Part shown: in pieces, positions 14,692 to 20,702 of the stretch
Position numbering within the stretch: the stretch's first letter is position 1
Layout: every line of letters starts with the position of its first letter
IMG/VR virus record: IMGVR_UViG_3300020436_000034
Coordinates: 1 to 35,998 of that record
Strand: one strand, 5' to 3'
Length of the DNA: 35,998 bases
DNA from: a virus
Translations under genes and position numbers: made by a program
The notes under the pieces: model-generated
The model's input: only the letters and a program-made list of their open reading frames with translations
Told to the model about the DNA's origin: nothing
The model's database searches: none

Positions 14692-14838
14692 ATGGACATG
14701 CACAACAGCATCCGCCGTCAGCTTATCGCTGACCTCCTCGACTCTCACCTCTCATTCGACGCAGTGCGTGCCACAGCGACGTGGGACGAACTCAACTGCT
14801 TAGAGCAGATGACCTTGGAAGACTTGGTTGACATGTAA
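14692..14838 (+). CDS. Very small acidic early protein
   Basis: A 48-residue helical protein, MDMHNSIRRQLIADLLDSHL to TLEDLVDM. The ATG at 14692 is fixed by the CAAACTTCAA leader 21 nt upstream. Its stop codon lies in a perfect 8-bp hairpin, GTTGACAT-GTA-ATGTCAAC (14827-14845). First gene of the second early operon. Function unknown. Confidence 0.6.
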   Translation: MDMHNSIRRQLIADLLDSHLSFDAVRATATWDELNCLEQMTLEDLVDM

Positions 14839-14879
14839 TGTCAACTCCCAGGCATACTGATGAGCGCTGAATGCGCGAA

Positions 14880-14896
14880 ACACCACGAAGTGGTGT
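14880..14896 (+). other. C-GAA-G mini-hairpin between genes
   Basis: ACACCAC-GAA-GTGGTGT, a perfect 7-bp stem with a GAA triloop closed by C-G, lies in the 86-nt gap before the gene at 14925. It is the same type as those crowding the 13.7-14.5 kb region and the only strong one in non-coding DNA between these operon genes. Confidence 0.55.
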
Positions 14897-14902
14897 CTAT
14901 GT

Positions 14903-14913
14903 CAAACTTCAAA
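14903..14913 (+). promoter_or_regulatory. CAAACTTCAAA leader motif, copy 3
   Basis: CAAACTTCAAA begins 22 nt before the ATG at 14925. The start codon itself lies in TCATC-AAA-GATGA (14916-14928), a small hairpin like the one at copy 1. Confidence 0.6.
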
Positions 14914-14924
14914 ATTCATCAAAG

Positions 14925-15323
14925 ATGAGCAAAAATATGTCATATCCTGAACTTATGGCTCTGCGCTACTTCAACGTGCAGAGCGGCAACGGATTCTCCG
15001 TTGACAAGAACCTCAAAGGCTACAACCCCACACGGGAGGCGTATGCAGTGGGAGGCGCGACGGACTCCGTCGAGATGGTGGACAACGACTTGTTGTCTTA
15101 CAACAACTTCGAAAAAATCATGAAACTCAACATTGAGTTCATGGAGCGTCAGCCCGACACGACCATGCAAGTAATCGGTGCGTGGATAAACGACGACAAC
15201 TACGTCTACATCGAGGTAGCCGACATCGTGTTCGACCGCGAAGAGGCCATCGCCTTGGGCAGGGAGCGCGGAGAGGAGGCCATTTGGGACTTCGATAACG
15301 ACTGCGAAATCAAACTCACATGA
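14925..15323 (+). CDS. Hypothetical early protein
   Basis: A 132-residue protein with an ordered N-terminal half (MSYPELMALRYFNVQSGNGF) and a beta-alpha C-terminal half (ITNDD-like segment AWINDDNYVYIEVADIVFDR followed by an acidic helix). Net acidic. The start is chosen by the leader motif at 14903; an earlier in-frame ATG at 14871 would place coding sequence over a hairpin. It overlaps the next gene by ATGA. No family recognised. Confidence 0.65.
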   Translation: MSKNMSYPELMALRYFNVQSGNGFSVDKNLKGYNPTREAYAVGGATDSVEMVDNDLLSYNNFEKIMKLNIEFMERQPDTTMQVIGAWINDDNYVYIEVADIVFDREEAIALGRERGEEAIWDFDNDCEIKLT

Positions 15324-15547
15324 ACGTGTGGGAACGCTACCCCAAGCGGGGCACGATGAGCGATTGGCTCCCAAAGTCGGTACCAACCGACGAGTATCGA
15401 ATGGTGTACTATCGTGGCTATGACCGCGACGATTGGGACGCCATCGTGTTCAAGGCGTGGTCACTCGACCATGCCAAGCAACGGGCACTCGACCTTGTGC
15501 CCGACGGACACAGAATCAAGTCAGTGAAACCCTTTGATAATCAGTAA
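15320..15547 (+). CDS. Small early protein
   Basis: A 75-residue protein, MNVWERYPKRGTMSDWLPKS onward, rich in Trp, Tyr, Asp and Arg, with a helical segment KAWSLDHAKQRALDLV, which looks like a compact nucleic-acid- or protein-binding fold. It begins in an ATGA overlap with the upstream gene, so translation is coupled. Function unknown. Confidence 0.6.
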   Translation: MNVWERYPKRGTMSDWLPKSVPTDEYRMVYYRGYDRDDWDAIVFKAWSLDHAKQRALDLVPDGHRIKSVKPFDNQ

Positions 15548-15557
15548 ATTAACCCTT

Positions 15558-15568
15558 CAAACTTCAAC
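15558..15568 (+). promoter_or_regulatory. CAAACTTCAAC leader motif, copy 4 (short spacing)
   Basis: CAAACTTCAAC ends directly at the ATG at 15569, so it starts only 11 nt upstream instead of 21-22. It is also the only copy in the middle of an operon rather than after a hairpin or structured element. Confidence 0.5.
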
Positions 15569-15739
15569 ATGAACTACAACCCCTTCCGTGGTCTTTGCCA
15601 CGACGAACTTGTCATCGCATACGTTCAGTTCTCAGGCAGTGACGACCGCGAGGCAGTAGCCTTGGTCGCTGACGCCTACGACGAGGACGTATGGATGGAC
15701 CTCACTGAATTTGGTATCGGAACAACCGACCATCCTTAA
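15569..15739 (+). CDS. Very small acidic early protein
   Basis: A 56-residue protein starting MNYNPFRGLCHDELVIAYVQ and ending FGIGTTDHP, with many Asp and Glu (DDREAVALVADAYDEDVW). It resembles a small helical adaptor. The TAA stop is followed 1 nt later by the second long hairpin. No function assigned. Confidence 0.6.
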   Translation: MNYNPFRGLCHDELVIAYVQFSGSDDREAVALVADAYDEDVWMDLTEFGIGTTDHP

Positions 15740-15740
15740 T

Positions 15741-15803
15741 AGAGAGTCTTAGTATATATACTCTCTCTGAACGTAGTGAAGAGAGTATATATACAAGACC
15801 TCT
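15741..15803 (+). promoter_or_regulatory. Intercistronic hairpin, copy 2 of 3
   Basis: A 14-bp stem, GTATATATACTCTC paired with GAGAGTATATATAC, around the invariant loop TCTGAACGTAGTGAA, plus GTCTT/AAGAC and AGAG/CTCT outer helices. Relative to copy 1 the stem bases differ on both sides, keeping pairing. Confidence 0.8.
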
Positions 15804-15809
15804 CAATGT

Positions 15810-15820
15810 CAAACTTCAAA
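15810..15820 (+). promoter_or_regulatory. CAAACTTCAAA leader motif, copy 5
   Basis: CAAACTTCAAA begins 21 nt before the ATG at 15831, directly after hairpin copy 2. Confidence 0.6.
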
Positions 15821-15830
15821 TCCAATCTCA

Positions 15831-16076
15831 ATGGACAACTTCTTCAAACGCCCCGTCGGTGCGGCGGTGCTCTACCTCAACGACTTCCACTTTGGGAAGA
15901 ATCTCGCTCTGCTCAATCGAGCCGCACGAAAGGTGCCAAAGGATGTGCAAGGCTATGCCTCTCTCATCTCAAATGTACCCAACGTTAGCCCCGACACAGT
16001 TCAGCAAATCATCAACCTCTTGGATGTCCACGCCAACGACGCGATAGCAGCCGAGAACGAACTATTTTCAGAATGA
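15831..16076 (+). CDS. Small early protein
   Basis: An 81-residue helical protein, MDNFFKRPVGAAVLYLNDFH to NELFSE, with mixed charge. The leader motif at 15810 fixes its start. Its last codons overlap the next gene (ATGA). No recognisable domain. Confidence 0.6.
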   Translation: MDNFFKRPVGAAVLYLNDFHFGKNLALLNRAARKVPKDVQGYASLISNVPNVSPDTVQQIINLLDVHANDAIAAENELFSE

Positions 16077-16387
16077 AATTCAAGCACGACTTCAAGACCA
16101 CGCTACCACACGTAGCTATGACCACGGCATACGACGTGGACCTTGACCGCGCCACGAATGTGGAGATGGACACCACCATCGAGGTTGACCCCAACCACAG
16201 GTATGGTGGGTGGTACGAAACCTACGACGTTGACACAGCGGGTGACCGCTTCTATGCAAGCGGAATCCTCGAAGTGTACTGGGATGACAACGGAGATGTA
16301 CGCCTTACGGGGTACGACGGATGCTTCGAACTCCCTGAATTTATAACCGATGCCCTTGAATCCAAGGGCGTAATCATTGACCTATGA
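16073..16387 (+). CDS. Small acidic early protein
   Basis: A 104-residue protein with a beta-rich body (DHRYGG-like segment VDPNHRYGGWYETYDVD, then SGILEVYWDDNGDVRLTGYD) and acidic composition. Starts by ATGA overlap with the previous gene and overlaps the next the same way. Unknown function. Confidence 0.65.
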   Translation: MKFKHDFKTTLPHVAMTTAYDVDLDRATNVEMDTTIEVDPNHRYGGWYETYDVDTAGDRFYASGILEVYWDDNGDVRLTGYDGCFELPEFITDALESKGVIIDL

Positions 16388-16593
16388 ACATGACACAAGA
16401 ACAATGCGAAAACGCAGTCAAGGCACTGCAAGACTCAGGACACCGCGCCTCCTATGTACAGGGGGCACCCGACGACCACGGAGTGTGGTTGGACGACGTG
16501 TGGAACGAAGACCTACAAGAAGCACACAGCTTCCGACTCCACGACGAAGAGATTGAGTGGTGGAGCACACTTCCCTCTCAAAACCCAAACTAA
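16384..16593 (+). CDS. Small acidic Trp-rich early protein
   Basis: A 69-residue protein, MNMTQEQCENAVKALQDSGH onward, with an N-terminal helix and an acidic, Trp-rich second half (VWLDDVWNEDLQEAHSF, then EEIEWWSTL). Part of a tightly overlapping cluster. No family recognised; a DNA mimic is possible from composition but unsupported otherwise. Confidence 0.6.
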   Translation: MNMTQEQCENAVKALQDSGHRASYVQGAPDDHGVWLDDVWNEDLQEAHSFRLHDEEIEWWSTLPSQNPN

Positions 16594-16599
16594 AGACAT

Positions 16600-16812
16600 A
16601 TGAAGAACAAGACAAGAGAAATCGGCGACATCTTCAGCGAAGGTGTAGCCCGCGAGATTGAGGGTGTGGGTCAGTACGACCGACTCTACCTACGACTCAA
16701 CAACTGCGGTAGCTTCGAACGTGCGCTAATCGAGGCGTACTTCAAGGCAGACAGCGCGAACAAGGAGCGATTGGAGAAAGCCTTCAAGCACACCATGTTC
16801 GACCTACGATGA
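16600..16812 (+). CDS. Small early protein
   Basis: A 70-residue helical protein with both charge types, MKNKTREIGDIFSEGVAREI to FKHTMFDLR. Starts 6 nt after the previous stop. Its stop is followed 3 nt later by hairpin copy 3. Function unknown. Confidence 0.6.
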   Translation: MKNKTREIGDIFSEGVAREIEGVGQYDRLYLRLNNCGSFERALIEAYFKADSANKERLEKAFKHTMFDLR

Positions 16813-16815
16813 CTT

Positions 16816-16876
16816 AGAGAGTGTTAGTATATATCTCTCTCTGAACGTAGTGAAGAGAGATATATACAACACCTCT
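16816..16876 (+). promoter_or_regulatory. Intercistronic hairpin, copy 3 of 3
   Basis: A 13-bp stem, GTATATATCTCTC paired with GAGAGATATATAC, around the invariant loop TCTGAACGTAGTGAA. The outer helix is GTGTT/AACAC here instead of GTCTT/AAGAC, a paired change that keeps base pairing, then AGAG/CTCT. Confidence 0.8.
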
Positions 16877-16888
16877 CAACAACATTTT

Positions 16889-16899
16889 CAAACTTCAAA
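16889..16899 (+). promoter_or_regulatory. CAAACTTCAAA leader motif, copy 6
   Basis: CAAACTTCAAA begins 21 nt before the ATG at 16910, directly after hairpin copy 3. Confidence 0.6.
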
Positions 16900-16909
16900 T
16901 TCCAAACCA

Positions 16910-17170
16910 ATGGACAACATCAAAGACATGACGAACGACGAGTTCATCAGCCACCTCATGACGGGGTACAACAAGCACGGGGCACTCGTGCAGATGGTCA
17001 TCATTGACTGCCTTCAGCGTGGTCTTGACCACTACATCTCACACAAGGACCAAATCCTTGAGGATGCACAAAAGTCCCGTGAAGACGGGCGTATCTCCCT
17101 CATCAACATGGAGGCATGGGTCTCCTGCTGTGAGGACACACAACAACGAATCGAAAACAAGTACTCATGA
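16910..17170 (+). CDS. Small early protein
   Basis: An 86-residue, mostly helical protein, MDNIKDMTNDEFISHLMTGY onward, with one Cys pair (SCCED). Start chosen by the leader at 16889; an in-frame GTG inside the hairpin (16850) is not used because the reading frame is not conserved at copy 2. Overlaps the next gene by ATGA. Function unknown. Confidence 0.65.
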   Translation: MDNIKDMTNDEFISHLMTGYNKHGALVQMVIIDCLQRGLDHYISHKDQILEDAQKSREDGRISLINMEAWVSCCEDTQQRIENKYS

Positions 17171-17322
17171 CCATGACACTAGGACCCAATCAAGTGGTGG
17201 TCCTCGACTACACCACACAACTGACTCACGTATTCACATACCCTGATGGTACGGAGGACATCGAAATTTGGGTGGAGGACACCCACGGAATCAACATGAA
17301 CAACGCACACTACATGACATGA
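17167..17322 (+). CDS. Very small early protein
   Basis: A 51-residue protein, MTMTLGPNQVVVLDYTTQLT to NAHYMT, with a beta-hairpin-like pattern (VVVLDYTTQLTHVFTYPDG, then TEDIEIWVED). It is too short for a full domain but is locked between two ATGA overlaps, which supports real expression. Confidence 0.55.
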   Translation: MTMTLGPNQVVVLDYTTQLTHVFTYPDGTEDIEIWVEDTHGINMNNAHYMT

Positions 17323-17480
17323 ACAACATCATCGAAGTAATTGTCGAGCTGTCCCGTATGCAGGGTCAGGCGATCGACAGGGCACAGGCAGAAGCCCTCA
17401 ACACTGCCATCGAAGCTGGCTACGACAAGTTCCAAGCGAGCAAGACATTCAACCTGAATAAAAGCAAAGACAATGAGTAA
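17319..17480 (+). CDS. Very small helical early protein
   Basis: A 53-residue protein, MNNIIEVIVELSRMQGQAID to NKSKDNE, predicted as one long amphipathic helix plus a basic tail. Starts by ATGA overlap and overlaps the next gene by 8 nt. No function assigned. Confidence 0.55.
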   Translation: MNNIIEVIVELSRMQGQAIDRAQAEALNTAIEAGYDKFQASKTFNLNKSKDNE

Positions 17481-17913
17481 CGTAAATACATCCAAGACCT
17501 ATTGGGACAACGAAGGCAAGTACCAAGAGCAGTACAACGCCGCATGGAAAGCACTCATCCCCGTGTCGGGAGAGGCAAAGGACGGGTGGCCCGAAGCCCT
17601 CCGTGCTATCTCCCGAATCGGTTACGACTACTACAACAACGGCTTCTGCAACCTGTGGAGGGCTGACGAAGAGTACGACAGCGACGGAAGCTACTACGAC
17701 GTGTACCGAATGGACTCGTATTACAGAGACATGGTAGAGTACCTTGCCTACGAGATTCCACGTGACCTACACAAAGAACTCCAAGAGTTCCTGTTGGATG
17801 CCCAAGGGTACGGGAATTGGAGCAACCAAGCAAGCATCATCGACCGAATCATTGACCACATTATGGAAGGCATCATCAAGGATGGCCTTCTCGAAGAGGA
17901 ATTGGTTAGTTGA
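17473..17913 (+). CDS. Acidic early protein
   Basis: A 146-residue acidic, Tyr/Trp-rich protein: SNVNTSKTYWDNEGKYQEQY at the start, RADEEYDSDGSYYDVYRMDS in the middle, and a helical C-terminus (NQASIIDRIIDHIMEGIIKD). Its TGA stop (17911-17913) lies in TTGAAGTTTG, the first strand of the long inverted repeat that closes the non-coding element downstream. No family recognised. Confidence 0.65.
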   Translation: MSNVNTSKTYWDNEGKYQEQYNAAWKALIPVSGEAKDGWPEALRAISRIGYDYYNNGFCNLWRADEEYDSDGSYYDVYRMDSYYRDMVEYLAYEIPRDLHKELQEFLLDAQGYGNWSNQASIIDRIIDHIMEGIIKDGLLEEELVS

Positions 17914-18238
17914 AGTTTGACCATAGGGGGGACGCCTTTCGGGATGCAACCTAAAGGTTCTCTTTGGGTCTGAAACGTCAGACCTTCCCCCCGCCTTTTT
18001 CAAGGGAGCGCAGTCGGTGCGTACATCTGAGTTTTTGAAAGTATTCTCCAGATGGCAGTTGTGTTCGAATCCCAACCTCCCTTCTACATGGCAGTGACAC
18101 TAGCGATGGAGGCATCGCATCGGTGTGTACACGGCAATAGCTACTCCTTCTACCCTTTACCGAGGGCTTATGGCAACGAGTATGAGCTTGTGTGGTGGTT
18201 CGACTCCACCCTCTGCTACTAATTTTTACAAACTTCAA
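17910..18238 (+). ncRNA. Candidate structured RNA with tRNA-like domains
   Basis: The 336 nt between genes at 17914-18249 hold no credible ORF but strong structure. TTGAAGTTTG (17910-17919) pairs perfectly with CAAACTTCAA (18229-18238). Domain A: GGGGGGA/TCCCCCC (17926-17932/17986-17992) closing hairpins, including AACC-TAAA-GGTT and GGTCTGA-AACG-TCAGACC. Domain B: AAGGGAG/CTCCCTT (18002-18008/18077-18083) closing CGCA/TGCG (D-like, GTCGG loop), CATCTGAG/CTCCAGATG and GTTGTG-TTCGAAT-CCCAAC (T-like). Domain C ends with GGTGG-TTCGACT-CCACC (T-like) and contains GCGATG-GAGG-CATCGC. It resembles three tandem degenerate tRNAs. Function unknown. Confidence 0.55.
18229..18238 (+). promoter_or_regulatory. 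CAAACTTCAA leader motif, copy 7
   Basis: CAAACTTCAA begins 21 nt before the ATG at 18250. In this copy it is also the 3' strand of the 10-bp repeat closing the structured element, so closing that helix would mask the leader. Confidence 0.6.
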
Positions 18239-18249
18239 TTCAATACACC

Positions 18250-18846
18250 ATGAAACAATACGCAGTAATCCACGCTGTCGCAGGACTCTTCGAAGGGTAC
18301 TCCGACACCACCTGTGAGTTCTTCCCCAAGCGGGGGTTCGCAGACAAGCACATCAAGCAAATCCTCAGCGGCTACCGCACAGATAAGATGTGCGTAGACA
18401 TCGACCACCGAGAGGACGACATCTATGTCACCATGACTCGTGAGTACGAGGACTACCACGCTTGTGTTCCCTTCGACATGGAGCACGACGACTGGGTTGC
18501 CGAGAACGGCGACGACGTCAGTGTCGAGGTGTTCCGTGTCATCGAGCTTGACATGTCCAACCGCTCTGACTCCACCGAGTCTTGTTGGTTGACGTGGGAC
18601 CAACTCGAAGCCACCCAAGCATGGGACTACACCCCCCTGTGTATGTCCTTGGTGACCCGTGTGTCAAGCGAGGTATTCCACAGCGCAGTCGGTGACCCTG
18701 ATGCCATGTACTACGCTTTTACGCAGTTCAATGACTTCGTCCAGTCTGTGTACAAACTCAATCATGCGTCCATCGACATCGACGACTACGTGATGCACGC
18801 TTTCCGTATCCCCAAACCCAAAAACTCTGACAGCTATGACTCGTGA
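18250..18846 (+). CDS. Acidic early protein
   Basis: A 198-residue acidic protein starting MKQYAVIHAVAGLFEGYSDT, with mixed beta and helical segments and many Asp and aromatic residues (REDDIYVTMTREYEDYHACV). First gene of the fifth early unit; its start is set by the leader at 18229. It overlaps the next gene by 11 nt. No domain recognised. Confidence 0.65.
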   Translation: MKQYAVIHAVAGLFEGYSDTTCEFFPKRGFADKHIKQILSGYRTDKMCVDIDHREDDIYVTMTREYEDYHACVPFDMEHDDWVAENGDDVSVEVFRVIELDMSNRSDSTESCWLTWDQLEATQAWDYTPLCMSLVTRVSSEVFHSAVGDPDAMYYAFTQFNDFVQSVYKLNHASIDIDDYVMHAFRIPKPKNSDSYDS

Positions 18847-19006
18847 AGAAAAGATTGACCGCTACATCGAAAGCGTAGTACAGGGCATGGATTGGAAGAC
18901 CATGTACCACTACGTCTACGATTCCATTGAGGAAGACCTCAAAGACAGCACCGACGAGCAGATTGACGAATTGTACAACGAATACTTTGAAGACAATGAC
19001 GAGTAA
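18836..19006 (+). CDS. Very small, very acidic early protein
   Basis: A 56-residue protein, MTREEKIDRYIESVVQGMDW to NEYFEDNDE, with 19 Asp/Glu against 5 Lys/Arg, so strongly negative and helical. Overlaps its neighbours on both sides by 11 nt. Such charge density is seen in phage DNA mimics, but this is only a compositional hint. Confidence 0.6.
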   Translation: MTREEKIDRYIESVVQGMDWKTMYHYVYDSIEEDLKDSTDEQIDELYNEYFEDNDE

Positions 19007-19235
19007 AGACATACAAGACTACATCGAGATTGACCTCGGGCAAGACATGCGTCACGATCCGTGCATGCTCCTCGAAGCAACACAGGAAACCGCCGCCACC
19101 TTTGACCTTGACGAGTGGAAAGTCCTTCGCTTTCTACTTGCCAACGAGCCAATGGCTGGCACACACAGCTATGGCTTTCATACCCGCTACGGCAGAGCTA
19201 TCCGAGAGCACTTCTCATTCATCTACCAAGCATGA
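18996..19235 (+). CDS. Small early protein
   Basis: A 79-residue protein, MTSKDIQDYIEIDLGQDMRH onward, mostly helical, with a C-terminal half rich in His, Arg and aromatic residues. Overlaps the previous gene by 11 nt and the next by ATGA. Unknown function. Confidence 0.6.
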   Translation: MTSKDIQDYIEIDLGQDMRHDPCMLLEATQETAATFDLDEWKVLRFLLANEPMAGTHSYGFHTRYGRAIREHFSFIYQA

Positions 19236-19423
19236 GATTCCCACGATACAAACAAAACCTATGGACAACCAACGGCTACGTTGTCAGCTACGGGACACCT
19301 GTTGCCCGCATTGAGGGTGACACCCTGCGACAACTTGGCTACTGGTCAGTAACAACCCAACGCCACATCAACTATGCGGCAGAACAATTAGAACTCAAAC
19401 TCAAAAAACCTATCAACCCATGA
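19232..19423 (+). CDS. Small basic early protein
   Basis: A 63-residue basic protein, MRFPRYKQNLWTTNGYVVSY to KKPINP, with a beta-hairpin-like start and a helical, Lys-rich end. Shares ATGA overlaps with both neighbours. No family recognised. Confidence 0.6.
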   Translation: MRFPRYKQNLWTTNGYVVSYGTPVARIEGDTLRQLGYWSVTTQRHINYAAEQLELKLKKPINP

Positions 19424-20184
19424 ATTCAGCACAAGAATCCAAGAACGAGCTTGAAGCGGCTATCCGCTACGCAGAGAACGCTATCTCCTCTGCCAAGACA
19501 ACCATCGAGTCGATGGAGTTCCGCCAAGAGATGGCACAGAAGAGCTACCAAGAGCAGACAGGCCGTGAGAAAGCTCTACAAAATCAGGTCTCTAAACTCA
19601 AGTCCTCAGGTGCCCTCCTTGAGGAGCGTTATGATGAGATGAAGGATGCCGCGTTTGCCTCGCGCAAAACCATCGAGCACCTCAAAGACAAGGTGCAGGG
19701 TCAGTACGACGACATCAAGCAGTTGGAGCGTGACCTCACCGTCAAGACATCCCAAGCAGAAGCGTGGAAGAAGGAGTACGATAAACTCAAGGGTGAGGTC
19801 GAGTTCTACACCAAGAAGTACAACGAGTTGGCACAGCAGAAAGACGTGCCCACTATGCCTGTCATCCCCAAGGACGTAGCCATTGCCATCTTCCGTGAGG
19901 GTATGGTGTATGGTGCAAGCAACGTATGCGACGAGATTGACAATGCAGACTCCATCATGGTGGAGGATAGCGACCACGTTGGGAACTTCGAGGTGTCATT
20001 CAGCATGTACGTTGACCTCAACGACCACCTCGACCTTGACTTCCTGCGTAGCGCGGCTGTTGACAACGCCGACGAAGAGTGGGTTGTGGACTGCCTCAAC
20101 GACCTGTGTGCTGACAACAAGTTCGAGTGCCGTATCCACGGGCTTGATGACACCACTATTGACCTAACCAAGAAGAATGACTGA
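19420..20184 (+). CDS. Long coiled-coil early protein
   Basis: A 254-residue protein. Residues 5-140 are one long heptad coiled coil (ELEAAIRYAENAISSAKTTI, later LTVKTSQAEAWKKEYDKLKG). The C-terminal 110 residues are an acidic mixed domain with repeated Asp runs (DNADEEWVVDCLND, HGLDDTTIDLTKKND). Such early coiled-coil proteins often bind host factors. Overlaps both neighbours by 4 and 8 nt. Confidence 0.65.
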   Translation: MNSAQESKNELEAAIRYAENAISSAKTTIESMEFRQEMAQKSYQEQTGREKALQNQVSKLKSSGALLEERYDEMKDAAFASRKTIEHLKDKVQGQYDDIKQLERDLTVKTSQAEAWKKEYDKLKGEVEFYTKKYNELAQQKDVPTMPVIPKDVAIAIFREGMVYGASNVCDEIDNADSIMVEDSDHVGNFEVSFSMYVDLNDHLDLDFLRSAAVDNADEEWVVDCLNDLCADNKFECRIHGLDDTTIDLTKKND

Positions 20185-20371
20185 CGAATACATGGACCAC
20201 TTAGCCATGTGCATCGACAATAAGATGCAGGCATACGAGCTATACCGAAGGCCTCGCGACAAGATGATGCTTGAGTGTATGCTCAGAGACTACGAAGCAA
20301 AACAAAAACTAATGATGCAGAATGAAAAACTTAAAGAGATATCGAGTCCGTTTTCACCTCGCCAAGGGTGA
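20177..20371 (+). CDS. Small early protein
   Basis: A 64-residue helical protein with several Met and Lys (MTDEYMDHLAMCIDNKMQAY). Its 3' end overlaps the next gene by 50 nt, more than usual here, so its true end or the start of the next gene is not certain. Confidence 0.5.
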   Translation: MTDEYMDHLAMCIDNKMQAYELYRRPRDKMMLECMLRDYEAKQKLMMQNEKLKEISSPFSPRQG

Positions 20372-20702
20372 CAACTTCATGAAGTGGCAGGTGTTCGACA
20401 AGCAGAAAAACATCAAAGAGTACCACGATCCTGAGACGCGCAGTATCATCATGCGCAACTGCTTGCTTGGAAATCAACCCGCAACTGCACAGAAAATTTT
20501 CAACGGAGACAATAAAACAGTATGCGCTTGGGTTGCATGTGAGGAAGTTGTTGTCGTAGATTCGGTGCCCTCTTTGTCTCGCATGGAGCACTACAAGTAC
20601 AACCCACGGAAGAATCCACACTGGTTCACCGACAAAACAAATAACGCCGATGGCAGAAAATTCAGAATCATGGTAACCAACAAACGCAAGGTGTATGGAT
20701 AA
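20322..20702 (+). CDS. Hypothetical early protein with conserved-looking core
   Basis: A 126-residue basic protein. The central part (MKWQVFDKQKNIKEYHDPET, then NQPATAQKIFNGDNKTVCAW) has the order of a compact folded domain and looks like proteins shared by Bacteroidota phages, though no functional name is known to me. It ends with basic residues (RKFRIMVTNKRKVYG). Confidence 0.6.
   Translation: MKNLKRYRVRFHLAKGDNFMKWQVFDKQKNIKEYHDPETRSIIMRNCLLGNQPATAQKIFNGDNKTVCAWVACEEVVVVDSVPSLSRMEHYKYNPRKNPHWFTDKTNNADGRKFRIMVTNKRKVYG

Noticed and set aside
16850-16910. GTG inside the loop of hairpin copy 3 as an upstream start for the 16910 gene (likewise 14626 for 14692)
   Set aside because: At copy 2 (15776) the same GTG is out of frame with the downstream gene, so the extension is not a conserved feature; the leader motif spacing supports the ATGs.
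18002-18084. Ordinary tRNA gene with AAGGGAG/CTCCCTT acceptor
   Set aside because: The middle arm has a 14-nt loop and the T-stem a mismatch; linker lengths do not fit a functional tRNA by eye.
18088-18225. Ordinary tRNA gene ending with GGTGG-TTCGACT-CCACC
   Set aside because: The T-arm is perfect, but no matching acceptor strand or 7-nt anticodon loop could be placed at the normal distance. Kept as tRNA-like only.
19606-20234. Minus-strand ORFs over the coiled-coil early gene
   Set aside because: These mirror the third-position bias of the plus-strand gene and have no recognisable domain.
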